Shown in pieces: positions 1 to 9,643 of a DNA stretch of 64,000 bases. The DNA is from Polaribacter sp. ALD11 (lineage in GTDB: Bacteria > Bacteroidota > Bacteroidia > Flavobacteriales > Flavobacteriaceae). Below the pieces are notes generated by a model that made no database searches, had not been told where the DNA came from, and saw only the letters and a list, made by a program, of their open reading frames with translations. Numbering within the stretch: the first letter of the stretch is position 1; each line of letters starts with the position of its first letter. Both the position numbers and the translations under genes were made by a program. The stretch covers positions 3,372,501-3,436,500 of the forward strand of contig NZ_CP025119.1 in assembly GCF_002831685.1 (NCBI RefSeq), written 5' to 3'.

Positions 1-1
1 T

Positions 2-841
2 GATGATATGGAAGGACGAAAATCTGGAACTGCAGGAATTGAAAAAGCAGCAGCCTACATAGAAAATGAATATAAAAAAATTGGATTATCTACGTTTGGA
101 GATTTAACAGATTACAGACAAACATTCACTTTTAAGAATGGAAGAACCAAAGAAGACATTACTTCTAGTAATATTTTGGGTGTTTTAGAAGGGAAAAGTA
201 AAAAAGACGAATATGTAATTATTTCTGCACATTATGATCATTTAGGAATAAAAAAGAGTGGGGAAGGAGATTTAATTTACAATGGTGCAAATGACGATGC
301 TTCTGGTGTAGCTGGTGTTTTAGCATTGGCGGCATATTTTAAGAAAGTTGGTCATGAAAGAACCATTGTATTTGCAGCTTTTACTGCAGAAGAAATGGGG
401 TTAATTGGGTCTACTCACTTCGGTAAAGGAATTGATGCTAGCAAATTTGTTGCGGGAATTAATTTAGAAATGATTGGTAAAACGCCAAGTTTTGGACCTA
501 ATACGGCTTGGTTAACAGGTTTTGAACGTTCAGACTTTGGAACCATTATTCAGAAGAATTTAGAAGGAACAGGATATCAATTATTTCCAGATCCGTATAA
601 GAAATTCAATTTGTTTTTTAGATCAGACAATGCATCTTTAGCTAGATTAGGCGTGCCTTCTCATACGTTTTCTACTACGCCAATAGATGTTGATAAAGAT
701 TATCATCAAGTTTCAGATGAAGTAGAAACCTTAAATATGACTGTAATTACACAAACAATACAAGCAGTAGCAAAAGGGACGGAAAGTATTATTAACGGAA
801 AAGATACGCCTACAAGAGTTGTAATTAAAGAGAAGAAATAG
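2..841 (+). CDS. M28 family zinc aminopeptidase, 3' part only
   Basis: C-terminal part of a secreted M28 metallopeptidase that releases N-terminal residues from peptides. The reading frame is open to the window edge, and the first Met at base 8 sits inside a typical M28 stretch (DDMEGRKSGT), so it is not the start; the signal peptide lies upstream. Counting from that Met, zinc-site motifs are AHYDH (His75), GANDDASG (Asp96), AEEMG (catalytic Glu128 and ligand Glu129) and DYHQVSDE near the end. The ligand usually given by Asp in an N-x-D-M-I-G motif is Glu154 here (NLEMIG), a conservative change. The DUF4136 lipoprotein gene follows after 5 bases and may be co-transcribed. Family assignment is secure; the substrate is unknown. 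Confidence 0.9.
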   Translation, partial: DDMEGRKSGTAGIEKAAAYIENEYKKIGLSTFGDLTDYRQTFTFKNGRTKEDITSSNILGVLEGKSKKDEYVIISAHYDHLGIKKSGEGDLIYNGANDDASGVAGVLALAAYFKKVGHERTIVFAAFTAEEMGLIGSTHFGKGIDASKFVAGINLEMIGKTPSFGPNTAWLTGFERSDFGTIIQKNLEGTGYQLFPDPYKKFNLFFRSDNASLARLGVPSHTFSTTPIDVDKDYHQVSDEVETLNMTVITQTIQAVAKGTESIINGKDTPTRVVIKEKK

Positions 842-846
842 GTCTT

Positions 847-1353
847 ATGAAAAACATTAAATTTCTTTTCGTATTCATTTTAATTGGATGTTCATCTTCT
901 AAAGTTGTTACAGACTATGATATAAAAGAAGATTTTTCTAAGTTTAAAACCTTTGAATTCTATGAGGATAATGGCGAGAACTTAAATGAATTTGATGTAA
1001 AGAGAATTACCAATAGTATTCTGCAAAACCTTAAAAATACTGGATTTGAACAACATGTAACACCAGATTTTTTTATTTATTTTGATACGAAAACTGTTGA
1101 AAATTTAAATAGGAACACTATTGGTATTGGTGTTGGAAACGGTGGTATTGGAGTTTCTGGAGGGATACCAATCGGCAGTAAAAAAATCAATGAAAAATTG
1201 ATTATTAAGTTTATTGAAGCAAAAACTAATGAGTTGTTTTGGGAAGGTTCTTTAAATACAGCTGTTAAAGAAAATAGAATACCAGAAAAAAGGAAATTAC
1301 ATTTAGAAAAAGTAGTACAGCAAATTTTAGTAGAATTTCCGCCAAAAAAATAA
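847..1353 (+). CDS. DUF4136 family lipoprotein
   Basis: 168-residue lipoprotein. The N-terminus is a lipoprotein signal with lipobox LIGC, so Cys15 would be lipidated. The body (YDIKEDFSKFKTFEFY near the start, a variable middle, then a terminal block around NELFWEGSLN) fits the DUF4136 fold, a family of envelope lipoproteins of unknown role. A Gly-rich stretch (IGIGVGNGGIGVSGG) is typical of the family. The gene follows the M28 peptidase gene by 5 bases and ends at a strong bidirectional terminator. The family name is from recalled pattern, not a search. Confidence 0.75.
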   Translation: MKNIKFLFVFILIGCSSSKVVTDYDIKEDFSKFKTFEFYEDNGENLNEFDVKRITNSILQNLKNTGFEQHVTPDFFIYFDTKTVENLNRNTIGIGVGNGGIGVSGGIPIGSKKINEKLIIKFIEAKTNELFWEGSLNTAVKENRIPEKRKLHLEKVVQQILVEFPPKK

Positions 1354-1360
1354 AAATAAT

Positions 1361-1398
1361 AAAAAATCCTCTAAAAATTAATTTAGAGGATTTTTTTT
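1361..1398. terminator. Bidirectional intrinsic terminator
   Basis: Perfect inverted repeat, bases 1363-1375 pairing with 1382-1394, with A-runs on the left and an 8-T run on the right. It lies between convergent genes (DUF4136 lipoprotein on plus, barrel protein on minus) and can stop transcription from both sides. Confidence 0.85.
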
Positions 1399-1415
1399 AT
1401 TGTAAAATATTCTAT

Positions 1416-1895
1416 TTAGAATTGGTATCTAACACTAAATGCGATATCGCTACCATATTTATTATAATAAGTGTCACCAAAACCAATTTCTGGTCTTAAA
1501 TCTAAAGAAAGTAAAATTGGTGCTTCAGAAAAATTGTACTCAATTCCAATATCACCAGCTGCAAATACAAATGTTTCAGAATCATTATTGTCTTTACCAC
1601 TGTAGTTTCCTAAACCACCACCAACACCAGCATACCAATTGAAGCCTTCTTCAATATTCCAAACCCATTGGTAAATACCCGTAGCTTTAAAACCGTCATA
1701 GTTTTTGTTATCTCTTAAGCCTAAATCAATTTCTAACCTGTTATTATTGCTTAATGCTCTTTGGTACGAAATCTCTGCACCGAAACCATCATTATCTCCC
1801 AAACGCAATCCGATAGCATTTTCAGATATACTCTGAGCATTTGCAGAAAACGCACCAGCTACTATAAGTCCAATAATTAAAAGTGTTTTTTTCAT
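1416..1895 (-). CDS. Small outer-membrane beta-barrel protein
   Basis: 159-residue protein with a clear Sec signal peptide ending in ANAQ. The mature part is made of alternating short strands with aromatic girdles (GLRLGDNDGFGAEISYQ, WYAGVGGGLG) and ends in Phe (FSVRYQF), the usual C-terminal signature of outer-membrane barrels. Length suggests an eight-stranded barrel of the OmpA/OmpX kind. No specific function can be read. It is a single-gene unit: a TAnnTTTG box lies 25 bases upstream of the ATG and a terminator lies downstream. Confidence 0.75.
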   Translation of the reverse strand: MKKTLLIIGLIVAGAFSANAQSISENAIGLRLGDNDGFGAEISYQRALSNNNRLEIDLGLRDNKNYDGFKATGIYQWVWNIEEGFNWYAGVGGGLGNYSGKDNNDSETFVFAAGDIGIEYNFSEAPILLSLDLRPEIGFGDTYYNKYGSDIAFSVRYQF

Positions 1896-1920
1896 AATTT
1901 ATATTAATTTGTTTAAAGAG

Positions 1921-1928
1921 CAAAATTA
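1921..1928 (-). promoter_or_regulatory. Bacteroidota -7 promoter box for the small barrel gene
   Basis: Reads TAATTTTG on the minus strand, matching the Bacteroidota TAnnTTTG consensus. It predicts a leader of roughly 20 bases before the ATG at 1895. No clear -33 TTTG is seen. Confidence 0.5.
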
Positions 1929-2002
1929 GACTTAATCTTCGATATAAATGACCTCAAATAAGTTAAAAGTTGATTCAAATGAAATATTTATTTGTTAAAA
2001 TT

Positions 2003-5000
2003 TTAGTTTCTTATTTTTAAACGAATGCCTTTAGAGTGACTGCTAAATTCTGGAGCGTACATGCTCTGTATTGTAGTAATTCCGTTACTAAAGTCACCAG
2101 CATTATTTACTCTAACGTCATATTCGAAAACATAAACTCCTTTAGGTAAATGATCAAAAAAGAAATTTGTTGCAGCATCTCTTGTGCTTTGATAATAGCC
2201 TAAATTGTCTTGCCATTTGTATTTAGAAAGTACATTAATTGGTTCTACACCAGAAGCTCTCATGTCTTTCATGTGAATAAACTCCATGTCTCTGTCACTT
2301 CGTAATTCTATCCTTACTGTAATCAAATCACCTACTTTTAGTTCCGTTTCATTAGTAATTCCTCGCAGTTCTTTTCCTGTATCTGAATTTACTTTTAAGA
2401 ATAGCTTTTTATTCAATTTTAAAGGTGTTTCTGCAGAAGTAATTTTATCTAAATCTTCAAAATATTGCCAATACAAACTTCCCCAAGCAATTCCGTTTCC
2501 TTTTTTAGAAATAGTAACAGTTGCCATTTCTTTTTTAATATCACTACCATTCCAAGAAGTTTTAAAATAACCAGTTCCAGCTTCCACCTTTACGTTTTCT
2601 AATTTTGCAGGCTCAATTTTCTCATTACCAATTTTAATGTCTACCATTTCTGTGATAGAAACCCAATCACTTCCATTTAGTAACAAAGCATACACTGCTT
2701 CTGTAGTTGCTTTTGTAGTTTTCCAGCTGTTGGTTTGTTTATTTTTTAACAACCAAATTTTAAGATTATCAATTGTTTTTGTATCATTTTCTATCTCAGA
2801 GAAAACTTCAATTAATAAAGCTTGAGTTTCCACAGGAGCTTGATAGTATTTAAACCCAACTGTATTCGTTTTCCAATACATTCCTAATTCATCTGAGGTT
2901 ATAGAATTCTCTTTTAATGATTTTAGAATCTTGTTTGCTATCGTTTTTTTATCATTTCTAAAAAGCGATAAAGCAATTTGTCCTTTTGCGTATAAATTAT
3001 AATCATTCCAATATTTTTCTGATTGATTGCCATAGTATGAAACAGCTTTTTTAGTTTTTTCATTCATAGAGATATCATTATAAAAACTTCGCATGTATAA
3101 ATACTGAATAGCAAAATAACTCAAATGATTTTGTGCTAAAAATTCTTCATATTTCTTATTTCCTTTTTCATTTTTGATTCTTGCAGCACTGTCTAGAAGT
3201 TTTTCATAATGTTCTAAGATTTCATCATCGAGATATTTTACAGCCTTTTCAATCATTACTGTTGTTGATGAATTAAAGGTTGAAACTCCTAATTTTTGTA
3301 AATGTCCGAAGCCAGTAGCAATGTGTTGTGTAATAAAAGTGTTTTCGTAGCGACTGCCTTTAAACCAAGGAAACCCGCCAGAACTCATCTGAACATCTTG
3401 TAACTTGTGCAACGCTTTTTCTTGCTCATTCTTCATTTTATTCAAATTGAATAATAACGCAATTCTTTTCTTTTGTGCTGTTTCAGATTGCGCATCTCTT
3501 AACCAAGGAGTCTCCTGAATAATCAACGATTTTAATTCTTCATTTTTCTCTAAATTACTCAATAAAGCATCTGAAGATTTCCACGCATTAAAAACTTCCT
3601 GAATTCTAGGATTTGAATTCGCCACAAAACTTGCCAAGGTATTTGCATAGTATTTAGAGAAGGTTTGTTCTGCACATTCATAAGGATATTCCATTAAATA
3701 CGGCAACGACTGAATTGCGTACCAAACAGGGTTCGAGGTCATCTCTAACGTTAATTTGTGGTTTTTTAAAGTTGAAGAAGTATTGTTTTTTAATTTATCT
3801 AAGGTAAAGGTTTTGGTTTGGTTAGAACGAAGCCACATTGGTAAGGTTTCTGTAACCAACATTCTGTTAGATAAAACAGGTAAAACGTTTTGTTCTCCGT
3901 CAGAAAAATCACCAGCTTTTGCAACTATTTTGTACTGAACTGCTTGCACTGTTTGTGGTATCGATAAATACCAAGAAACATTTGTGTTTCCATCTGAATC
4001 AACAGTGAAGTTTTTGGTTGAATTTAAGTTTTCTAAATCAGCATTAATCTCTTTTCCTGTAATTGCATCTGTCAAAATTAATTTTGCAACACCAGATAAT
4101 TGATTGCTCGTTAAATTTGTGATTTTTGCACTCAATGTAATTTTATCACCTTCTCGTAAAAAACGTGGTGCGTTTGGCACCACCATTAATTCTTTCTGAG
4201 TAACGGTTTGCAATGTTTTAATAGACGACTTTAAGTCTTTGGTGTGAGCTAATAATTGTAATTTCCATTTGGTAAGTGCTTCTGGCATTGTAAAAGAAAA
4301 ACTTACTTTACCGTTTTTATCTGTTCTTAATTGTGGAAAAAAGAAGGCCGTCTCATTAAAGTTTTTACGTACTTGAATTCCATCAAAAGAAATTTCTTTA
4401 TTTTCTTCTGATACTTCAGTAACAGTTACAATTTCATCTAAATTACTTTCTACAGATTCCATAAGCGTTTCTTCAACCTCCATTGCATTTTCAACTATTT
4501 GAATTCCTGATGCTTTTTTAGAAAGACCTGGATGCCCTCTTAACAGATAAGACTTATTTACCCCAAACCTAAAACCAAACCAATTATAAGTAGCATTGTT
4601 TATAGATGGGTAATTTGTGTAATTTCTATTAGCATTTTTTATTTGAAAATTATTAATTCCAAAACTTTGGTTCGCGTTGCTCGTTTCATAAGAGTAATAG
4701 CTTCTTTTTTCTGAAATAGAATTAAATTCCCAATTATGTGACCTGAACTCATCTAAAGAAGCATCGTACATAGAAGCTAACATTTCTGCGGCAACTTTGT
4801 CATTTTTATCATCTTTAATGGTAAAACTCCAAGTTTCTTCTGCACCAGGTTGTAGTTTGTCCCTAAAAATATTCGTTTCAATTATTATGCTACTTTTTGG
4901 TTCTTCAGAAACATTAATTAGTAAACTTCCGCTTTTAAAATAGTTGTAATTTACAAAGTGATATTTTACAGCAAAACCACCAATGTCGTCTTTATTTACA

Positions 5001-8000
5001 GGTATTTTAATCGTTTTAGTCTTGTTGTTTAATTTTATAAAAGAAGTTTCAATAATTTTATGGTTCTTTTCAATTTGAACAATAACCGTAATGTCTTTTG
5101 AAGCAGAACCAATTTGTATTTCTACAACATCATCAACCTTATATTTATTTTTATTAGTATGAATAACAAACAACTTATTGTCTGCAACTTGTTTTTCTTT
5201 GGTTGAAAAAAGACTAAATTTATGCTCACCCCTAACTGCTTGTCCGAATGTGTCTTCACTTTCTAAAACAGCAATGTATTTACCAGAAAGCCAATTTTTC
5301 ATATTTTCTAATTGAATCTCCTTAGCATCTTCTGTATTAAAATCTTTTGAAAAGACCAACGCTCCTTTTTTCCAGTTTCCTCCATTTTCTTCCTCTTCTG
5401 AATACGGATCATTAGGAAATAATTTTCTGAATTCATTTTTAGAGATATCTTGATAATCGGGTGCAGACCAAGGTCTATCTCTTAAAGGATGTTTAGGTGC
5501 TTGTAATTTGTAAATTTTTACAGTTCCTTTTGCTGCAACAAACTCACCATTTAAGTTTTTAGTATCAATATTTAGAGTTGATTCTTGCTGGTTTTTATCG
5601 ATGTTTGCATTCATATAAATAGTTGCCAACAAAGAATGATACCCAACTCTTACAATAGTTGTAGCACTTCTTGTTTCTCCATTAACATCGGTAACATCTG
5701 CAGTTATTTCATAAGAAAAAATAGGGTTGTTTTCTTTGGAAACACTAGCATCTGGAATTGCTTTAAATTTTATAGAAAAAGCACCATCACTGTTAGATAC
5801 TGTTTCTCCGCTTGTTATTTCTTGCGCTTCAGAATTAAAATTGGGTCTTCTCCAATAATACCAACTAGGGTATTGCACTTTTCTATACACTCTGTAAACC
5901 ACTGTTGCGTCTGTAATATTCGCACCAGAAAAAGCTTTAGCAAAACCATGTATAGTAACAGCATCATTTACCTTTATACTTTCTGTAATTGGTTTAAATT
6001 CAGTTTTAAATTTGGGTCTTTTGTATTCCTCTACAGAGATTGTAGCATTATTATAGCTAAACTCAAAATAATTACGACTATCTTCCTCTAAACTTTCATC
6101 TATATTTATAGAATATTCTCCTGTTAGTCCGTTATTTGGAAGTATAAATTCTCCCGCAATAGTACCAAATTCATTCAGTTTTAAATCAAGCGTTTTCACC
6201 TCCTGATTATTAACATCTCTTAAAGTGATTTTTACAAATTCGTTCGCGAATATTTCAGATTTTTCTCCTTCCTTTTTTAATAAAATCGCTTTAAAATAGA
6301 CAATTTGTCCTGGTCTATAAATGCTTCTATCCGTAAAAATAAAAGGTTTTATAGTGGTTTTTTTATCAATATTATTGTTATTGTTTGAGGTCTGATTGTA
6401 CATATAAGAACTCCCGAAACTAGCTTTATCATTCTTCGTTGTTACTGTAATTTTTACATTAGAATACCGATTTGTACTTTTAAAAGAGGCAAAACCATTT
6501 TTGTCTGTTTTTAGGGTTTTATCTATCGGAGCGCTATATCTATGATTTGTATTATGGTTTTTAATATGGATTTCTGCATTTTTAATTGGCTTTCCATTAT
6601 TTCTATCAACAATCTGATAATTATAACTATCATCAAAAGTATTTGCAACCAAGGTTAAATTAGTCGTTTGAACTATTGTAGTTCCGTAAATTGAATCTTC
6701 TGTAATTTCCTTCTTTTCTGAAGCTAGAATTAAATACATTCCGCCTTCTAGTTTTGGAACAATTACTTCAGTAGTATGATTTAAATAATCGTTCTCATTT
6801 CTTAAAGTAGCATTCCAATTTTTAGTTTTTTCGAGATTTTTTAAGAATGAAATTTTTTCTTCACTTTTATATATTTTATTGAATTTTTCTTGTTGTATTT
6901 CTGATATCTTATAAGCAGTAAAATAAAGGTTATCTATGTTTTTATAAGAAACCAATACTCTAGAATTTGTATTGATAGGAATAAATTCTTCTGCTCTTAT
7001 AGAGAGCGAAGTATCTAAAATTTGAGCTTTTAAAATAGCGCATTTTTTTGCAGCGAAACTCTCTGGGAATTTTTTAATAATTTCATTAGAAAGTGCAAGT
7101 GCTTCTTTATTTTTGAAACGGTCTTTACTTTCTTTTGAATTTTGAGTTTCAGTTGCTTTTTGATGTGCTATTTTAGCAATTTCAAAAGTGTACAAACCAC
7201 CAGATTCATGATTTATATTCTTCTTTCTAGCGTTTTCTAACGTTTTTAGAAGTAAATCTTCTTTATTCTTAAAGGTTGCATTGTTCTTTACAAAATGTAA
7301 TCTTTCGATATCTATTGCTGCTAATGCATTTTTATTATCTTCCTTTATATGAAAAGCGATTAATTTTTGATATGTTCTTAAAGCATTCAATTGTAAAGAA
7401 ATACTGTCTTTTGAAATGATTTTTAATGTTGAAAAATGATCAGCATTATTTATAAAATCTACATTGTCTATTGTAAACTTATAAGAAGGTCTTGTAATAG
7501 CATTTTCTGAAGTTTTGTAGAATTCTAAAGCATTGTTTGCTAAAAAATCATATAAAGTTGGGCTGTAAGTTTTATTGTCTTTTTCTAGTTGAAGAATCTC
7601 TTCAAAATTACCAATATTTATTTTTTGAAGTTTTGTTTCATTAGCTAAAGAGGCATTAAAATAATAATGAATTTCTTTAAAAAGCGTGTTCAAATCCCAA
7701 GTTCTAAAATCACTAGCGCCAACTTTGTTTTCTGTCGATATTCTATTGTAGAACTTGTACCTGTTCTGAGTAAAATATTGCCAATACAAATTTGCCAATA
7801 CATTCTCTAATACATTTTTTGTAGGAAATTCACTTTTAGAAATATGGTGTTTAAATTGATGAATTACTTTTAACTGCGCGTCTTCTTCCAAAATTAAAGA
7901 AAATTTACTTTTAAAAAAAAGCGATTTAATAATTTGAGGAGCGTTTTCTTCTTTATTAGCTTTCACATAAATTTTTTCTACAAATGCTAAAGCAGATTTT

Positions 8001-8119
8001 GGTAAATTATCTACCTCTAACTTTTCTACTTCTGTCCAAAGTTTATCAAAGTTATTTTGTGAACTCATGGTTAAAGAAAATAAGATCATTGTTAAAATAG
8101 TTACTGTTGTCTTTTTCAT
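2003..8119 (-). CDS. Alpha-2-macroglobulin family protein with thioester motif
   Basis: Very large (2038 residues) secreted macroglobulin. Eukaryotic and bacterial relatives trap proteases: a thioester reacts covalently with the attacking protease. I chose the ATG at 8119, which begins a normal signal peptide (MKKTTVTILTMILFSLTMSSQ); the upstream alternative at 8143 is a TTG that would put extra residues before it. The order seen is: an N-terminal helical region of about 350 residues, MG domains with the DRSIYRPGQ motif near residue 600, the alpha-2-macroglobulin core (FFFPQLRTDKNGK) near 1250, thioester motif CAEQ at Cys1482, then the alpha-alpha toroid and a C-terminal MG/receptor-type domain. 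It is longer than the E. coli homologue (about 1650). It stands alone, with no penicillin-binding-protein partner beside it. Confidence 0.9.
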   Translation of the reverse strand: MKKTTVTILTMILFSLTMSSQNNFDKLWTEVEKLEVDNLPKSALAFVEKIYVKANKEENAPQIIKSLFFKSKFSLILEEDAQLKVIHQFKHHISKSEFPTKNVLENVLANLYWQYFTQNRYKFYNRISTENKVGASDFRTWDLNTLFKEIHYYFNASLANETKLQKINIGNFEEILQLEKDNKTYSPTLYDFLANNALEFYKTSENAITRPSYKFTIDNVDFINNADHFSTLKIISKDSISLQLNALRTYQKLIAFHIKEDNKNALAAIDIERLHFVKNNATFKNKEDLLLKTLENARKKNINHESGGLYTFEIAKIAHQKATETQNSKESKDRFKNKEALALSNEIIKKFPESFAAKKCAILKAQILDTSLSIRAEEFIPINTNSRVLVSYKNIDNLYFTAYKISEIQQEKFNKIYKSEEKISFLKNLEKTKNWNATLRNENDYLNHTTEVIVPKLEGGMYLILASEKKEITEDSIYGTTIVQTTNLTLVANTFDDSYNYQIVDRNNGKPIKNAEIHIKNHNTNHRYSAPIDKTLKTDKNGFASFKSTNRYSNVKITVTTKNDKASFGSSYMYNQTSNNNNNIDKKTTIKPFIFTDRSIYRPGQIVYFKAILLKKEGEKSEIFANEFVKITLRDVNNQEVKTLDLKLNEFGTIAGEFILPNNGLTGEYSINIDESLEEDSRNYFEFSYNNATISVEEYKRPKFKTEFKPITESIKVNDAVTIHGFAKAFSGANITDATVVYRVYRKVQYPSWYYWRRPNFNSEAQEITSGETVSNSDGAFSIKFKAIPDASVSKENNPIFSYEITADVTDVNGETRSATTIVRVGYHSLLATIYMNANIDKNQQESTLNIDTKNLNGEFVAAKGTVKIYKLQAPKHPLRDRPWSAPDYQDISKNEFRKLFPNDPYSEEEENGGNWKKGALVFSKDFNTEDAKEIQLENMKNWLSGKYIAVLESEDTFGQAVRGEHKFSLFSTKEKQVADNKLFVIHTNKNKYKVDDVVEIQIGSASKDITVIVQIEKNHKIIETSFIKLNNKTKTIKIPVNKDDIGGFAVKYHFVNYNYFKSGSLLINVSEEPKSSIIIETNIFRDKLQPGAEETWSFTIKDDKNDKVAAEMLASMYDASLDEFRSHNWEFNSISEKRSYYSYETSNANQSFGINNFQIKNANRNYTNYPSINNATYNWFGFRFGVNKSYLLRGHPGLSKKASGIQIVENAMEVEETLMESVESNLDEIVTVTEVSEENKEISFDGIQVRKNFNETAFFFPQLRTDKNGKVSFSFTMPEALTKWKLQLLAHTKDLKSSIKTLQTVTQKELMVVPNAPRFLREGDKITLSAKITNLTSNQLSGVAKLILTDAITGKEINADLENLNSTKNFTVDSDGNTNVSWYLSIPQTVQAVQYKIVAKAGDFSDGEQNVLPVLSNRMLVTETLPMWLRSNQTKTFTLDKLKNNTSSTLKNHKLTLEMTSNPVWYAIQSLPYLMEYPYECAEQTFSKYYANTLASFVANSNPRIQEVFNAWKSSDALLSNLEKNEELKSLIIQETPWLRDAQSETAQKKRIALLFNLNKMKNEQEKALHKLQDVQMSSGGFPWFKGSRYENTFITQHIATGFGHLQKLGVSTFNSSTTVMIEKAVKYLDDEILEHYEKLLDSAARIKNEKGNKKYEEFLAQNHLSYFAIQYLYMRSFYNDISMNEKTKKAVSYYGNQSEKYWNDYNLYAKGQIALSLFRNDKKTIANKILKSLKENSITSDELGMYWKTNTVGFKYYQAPVETQALLIEVFSEIENDTKTIDNLKIWLLKNKQTNSWKTTKATTEAVYALLLNGSDWVSITEMVDIKIGNEKIEPAKLENVKVEAGTGYFKTSWNGSDIKKEMATVTISKKGNGIAWGSLYWQYFEDLDKITSAETPLKLNKKLFLKVNSDTGKELRGITNETELKVGDLITVRIELRSDRDMEFIHMKDMRASGVEPINVLSKYKWQDNLGYYQSTRDAATNFFFDHLPKGVYVFEYDVRVNNAGDFSNGITTIQSMYAPEFSSHSKGIRLKIRN

Positions 8120-8290
8120 AATCAATAGATTTAATGTTTTCAAAGCACGTAAAAATAAAGTTGTAAATCAACTTTAAATTAGTAAACAAATAGATTTTAG
8201 ATGTAAAACCAACATTTAATTGAGTTTGGTTCTAAATATAATCAATATTGTAAAGAGCTTTTGTATTTTTACTTTTTTAAAATTTTTCAA

Positions 8291-9643
8291 ATGAACATTC
8301 ATTTTATTGCCATTGGCGGAAGCGCAATGCACAATCTTGCAATAGCTTTATACCAAAAAGGATACCAAGTTTCTGGAAGTGATGACACAATTCACAATCC
8401 GTCTAAATTTCGTTTAGAAAAATACGGATTATTACCAAAAGAATTTGGATGGTTTCCAGAAAAAATAGTATCAGATTTAGATGCTATTATTTTAGGAATG
8501 CATGCCAAAAAAGACAATCCAGAATTGCTGAAAGCACAAGCATTAGGATTGAAAATTTATTCTTATCCAGAGTTTTTATATGAGCAATCTAAAAATAAAA
8601 CACGGGTTGTTATTGGTGGTTCTCACGGGAAAACAACGATTACTTCTATGATTTTACATGTGTTAAATTACCATGAGAAAGAAGTAGATTACATGGTTGG
8701 CGCACAATTAGAAGGTTTTGAAACTATGGTTCATTTAACAGAAGAAAACGATTTTATTGTTTTAGAAGGAGATGAATATTTGAGTTCGCCAATAGATATG
8801 CGTCCCAAATTTCATTTATACAAACCTAATATCGCATTGTTAAGTGGTATTGCTTGGGATCATATCAATGTTTTTCCAACATTTGAAAACTACACAGATC
8901 AATTTAGAATTTTTACAAATTCTATGGTACATGGTGGTAGTATGATTTACAACGAAGAAGATGTAGTTGTTAAAGACGTTGTAGAATCTTCTGAAAATCA
9001 TATTAAGAAATATACTTATCAAACTCCGAAACATTTTATAGAAAACGGAATTACCTATTTAGAAACAGCTGAAGGAAACTTACCTTTAGAGGTTTTTGGA
9101 AACCATAACCTTCAAAACTTAGCAGGTGCAAAATGGATTTGTCAACATATGGGAATTGATGAAGATGATTTTTACGAAGCAATTGCAAGCTTTAGCGGCG
9201 CAAGCAAACGTTTAGAGAAGATTGCAGAAAACAATTCTACTGTAATCTTTAAAGACTTTGCACACAGCCCAAGTAAAGTTGCGGCAACTACAAGAGCAGT
9301 TAAGAATCAGTATACTAATAGAACTGTTTTAGCGTGTTTAGAACTGCATACGTATTCCAGCTTAAATGCTGAATTTTTAGCAGAATATAAAGGTGCTTTA
9401 GATCCGGCAGATAAGGCTGTGGTGTTTTATTCTCCTGATGCTGTAAAAATTAAACAATTAGATGCGGTGTCTGCAGACCAAATTGCAGCAGCATTTGAAA
9501 GAGATGATTTGATTATTTATACCAATCCAAAGGAGTTTAAAGATTTTTTATACTGTCAGAATTTAGAAAACACAGCGCTTTTATTAATGAGTTCTGGTAA
9601 TTACGGCGGATTGGATTTTGAGGAATTGAAAACTATGATTTAG
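8291..9643 (+). CDS. mpl: Mpl-type UDP-N-acetylmuramate:tripeptide ligase
   Basis: Mur-ligase family enzyme (450 residues) that in relatives joins recycled L-Ala-gamma-D-Glu-meso-DAP to UDP-MurNAc in the cytoplasm, returning cell-wall fragments to peptidoglycan synthesis. Seen: N-terminal Rossmann segment (IAIGGSAMHNLA), ATP P-loop GGSHGKTT at residues 109-116, EGDEYLSS and the HNLQNLAGA motif of Mur ligases, and the C-terminal DFAHSPSK motif. The ATG at 8291 begins the conserved MNIHFIAIGG; a TTG at 8261 only adds a non-conserved prefix. Its last 11 bases overlap the convergent nucleotidyltransferase gene. The murC-like alternative is less likely, since murC normally sits in the division cluster. 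Confidence 0.88.
   Translation: MNIHFIAIGGSAMHNLAIALYQKGYQVSGSDDTIHNPSKFRLEKYGLLPKEFGWFPEKIVSDLDAIILGMHAKKDNPELLKAQALGLKIYSYPEFLYEQSKNKTRVVIGGSHGKTTITSMILHVLNYHEKEVDYMVGAQLEGFETMVHLTEENDFIVLEGDEYLSSPIDMRPKFHLYKPNIALLSGIAWDHINVFPTFENYTDQFRIFTNSMVHGGSMIYNEEDVVVKDVVESSENHIKKYTYQTPKHFIENGITYLETAEGNLPLEVFGNHNLQNLAGAKWICQHMGIDEDDFYEAIASFSGASKRLEKIAENNSTVIFKDFAHSPSKVAATTRAVKNQYTNRTVLACLELHTYSSLNAEFLAEYKGALDPADKAVVFYSPDAVKIKQLDAVSADQIAAAFERDDLIIYTNPKEFKDFLYCQNLENTALLLMSSGNYGGLDFEELKTMI

Noticed and set aside
5585..6091. 168-codon plus-strand frame inside the macroglobulin gene
   Set aside because: Antisense to a well-supported gene; rich in Cys, Ile and Phe as expected from reverse-strand reading, with no family resemblance.
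8120..8143. Longer macroglobulin start at TTG 8143
   Set aside because: It would place eight residues before a normal signal peptide that begins at the ATG at 8119.
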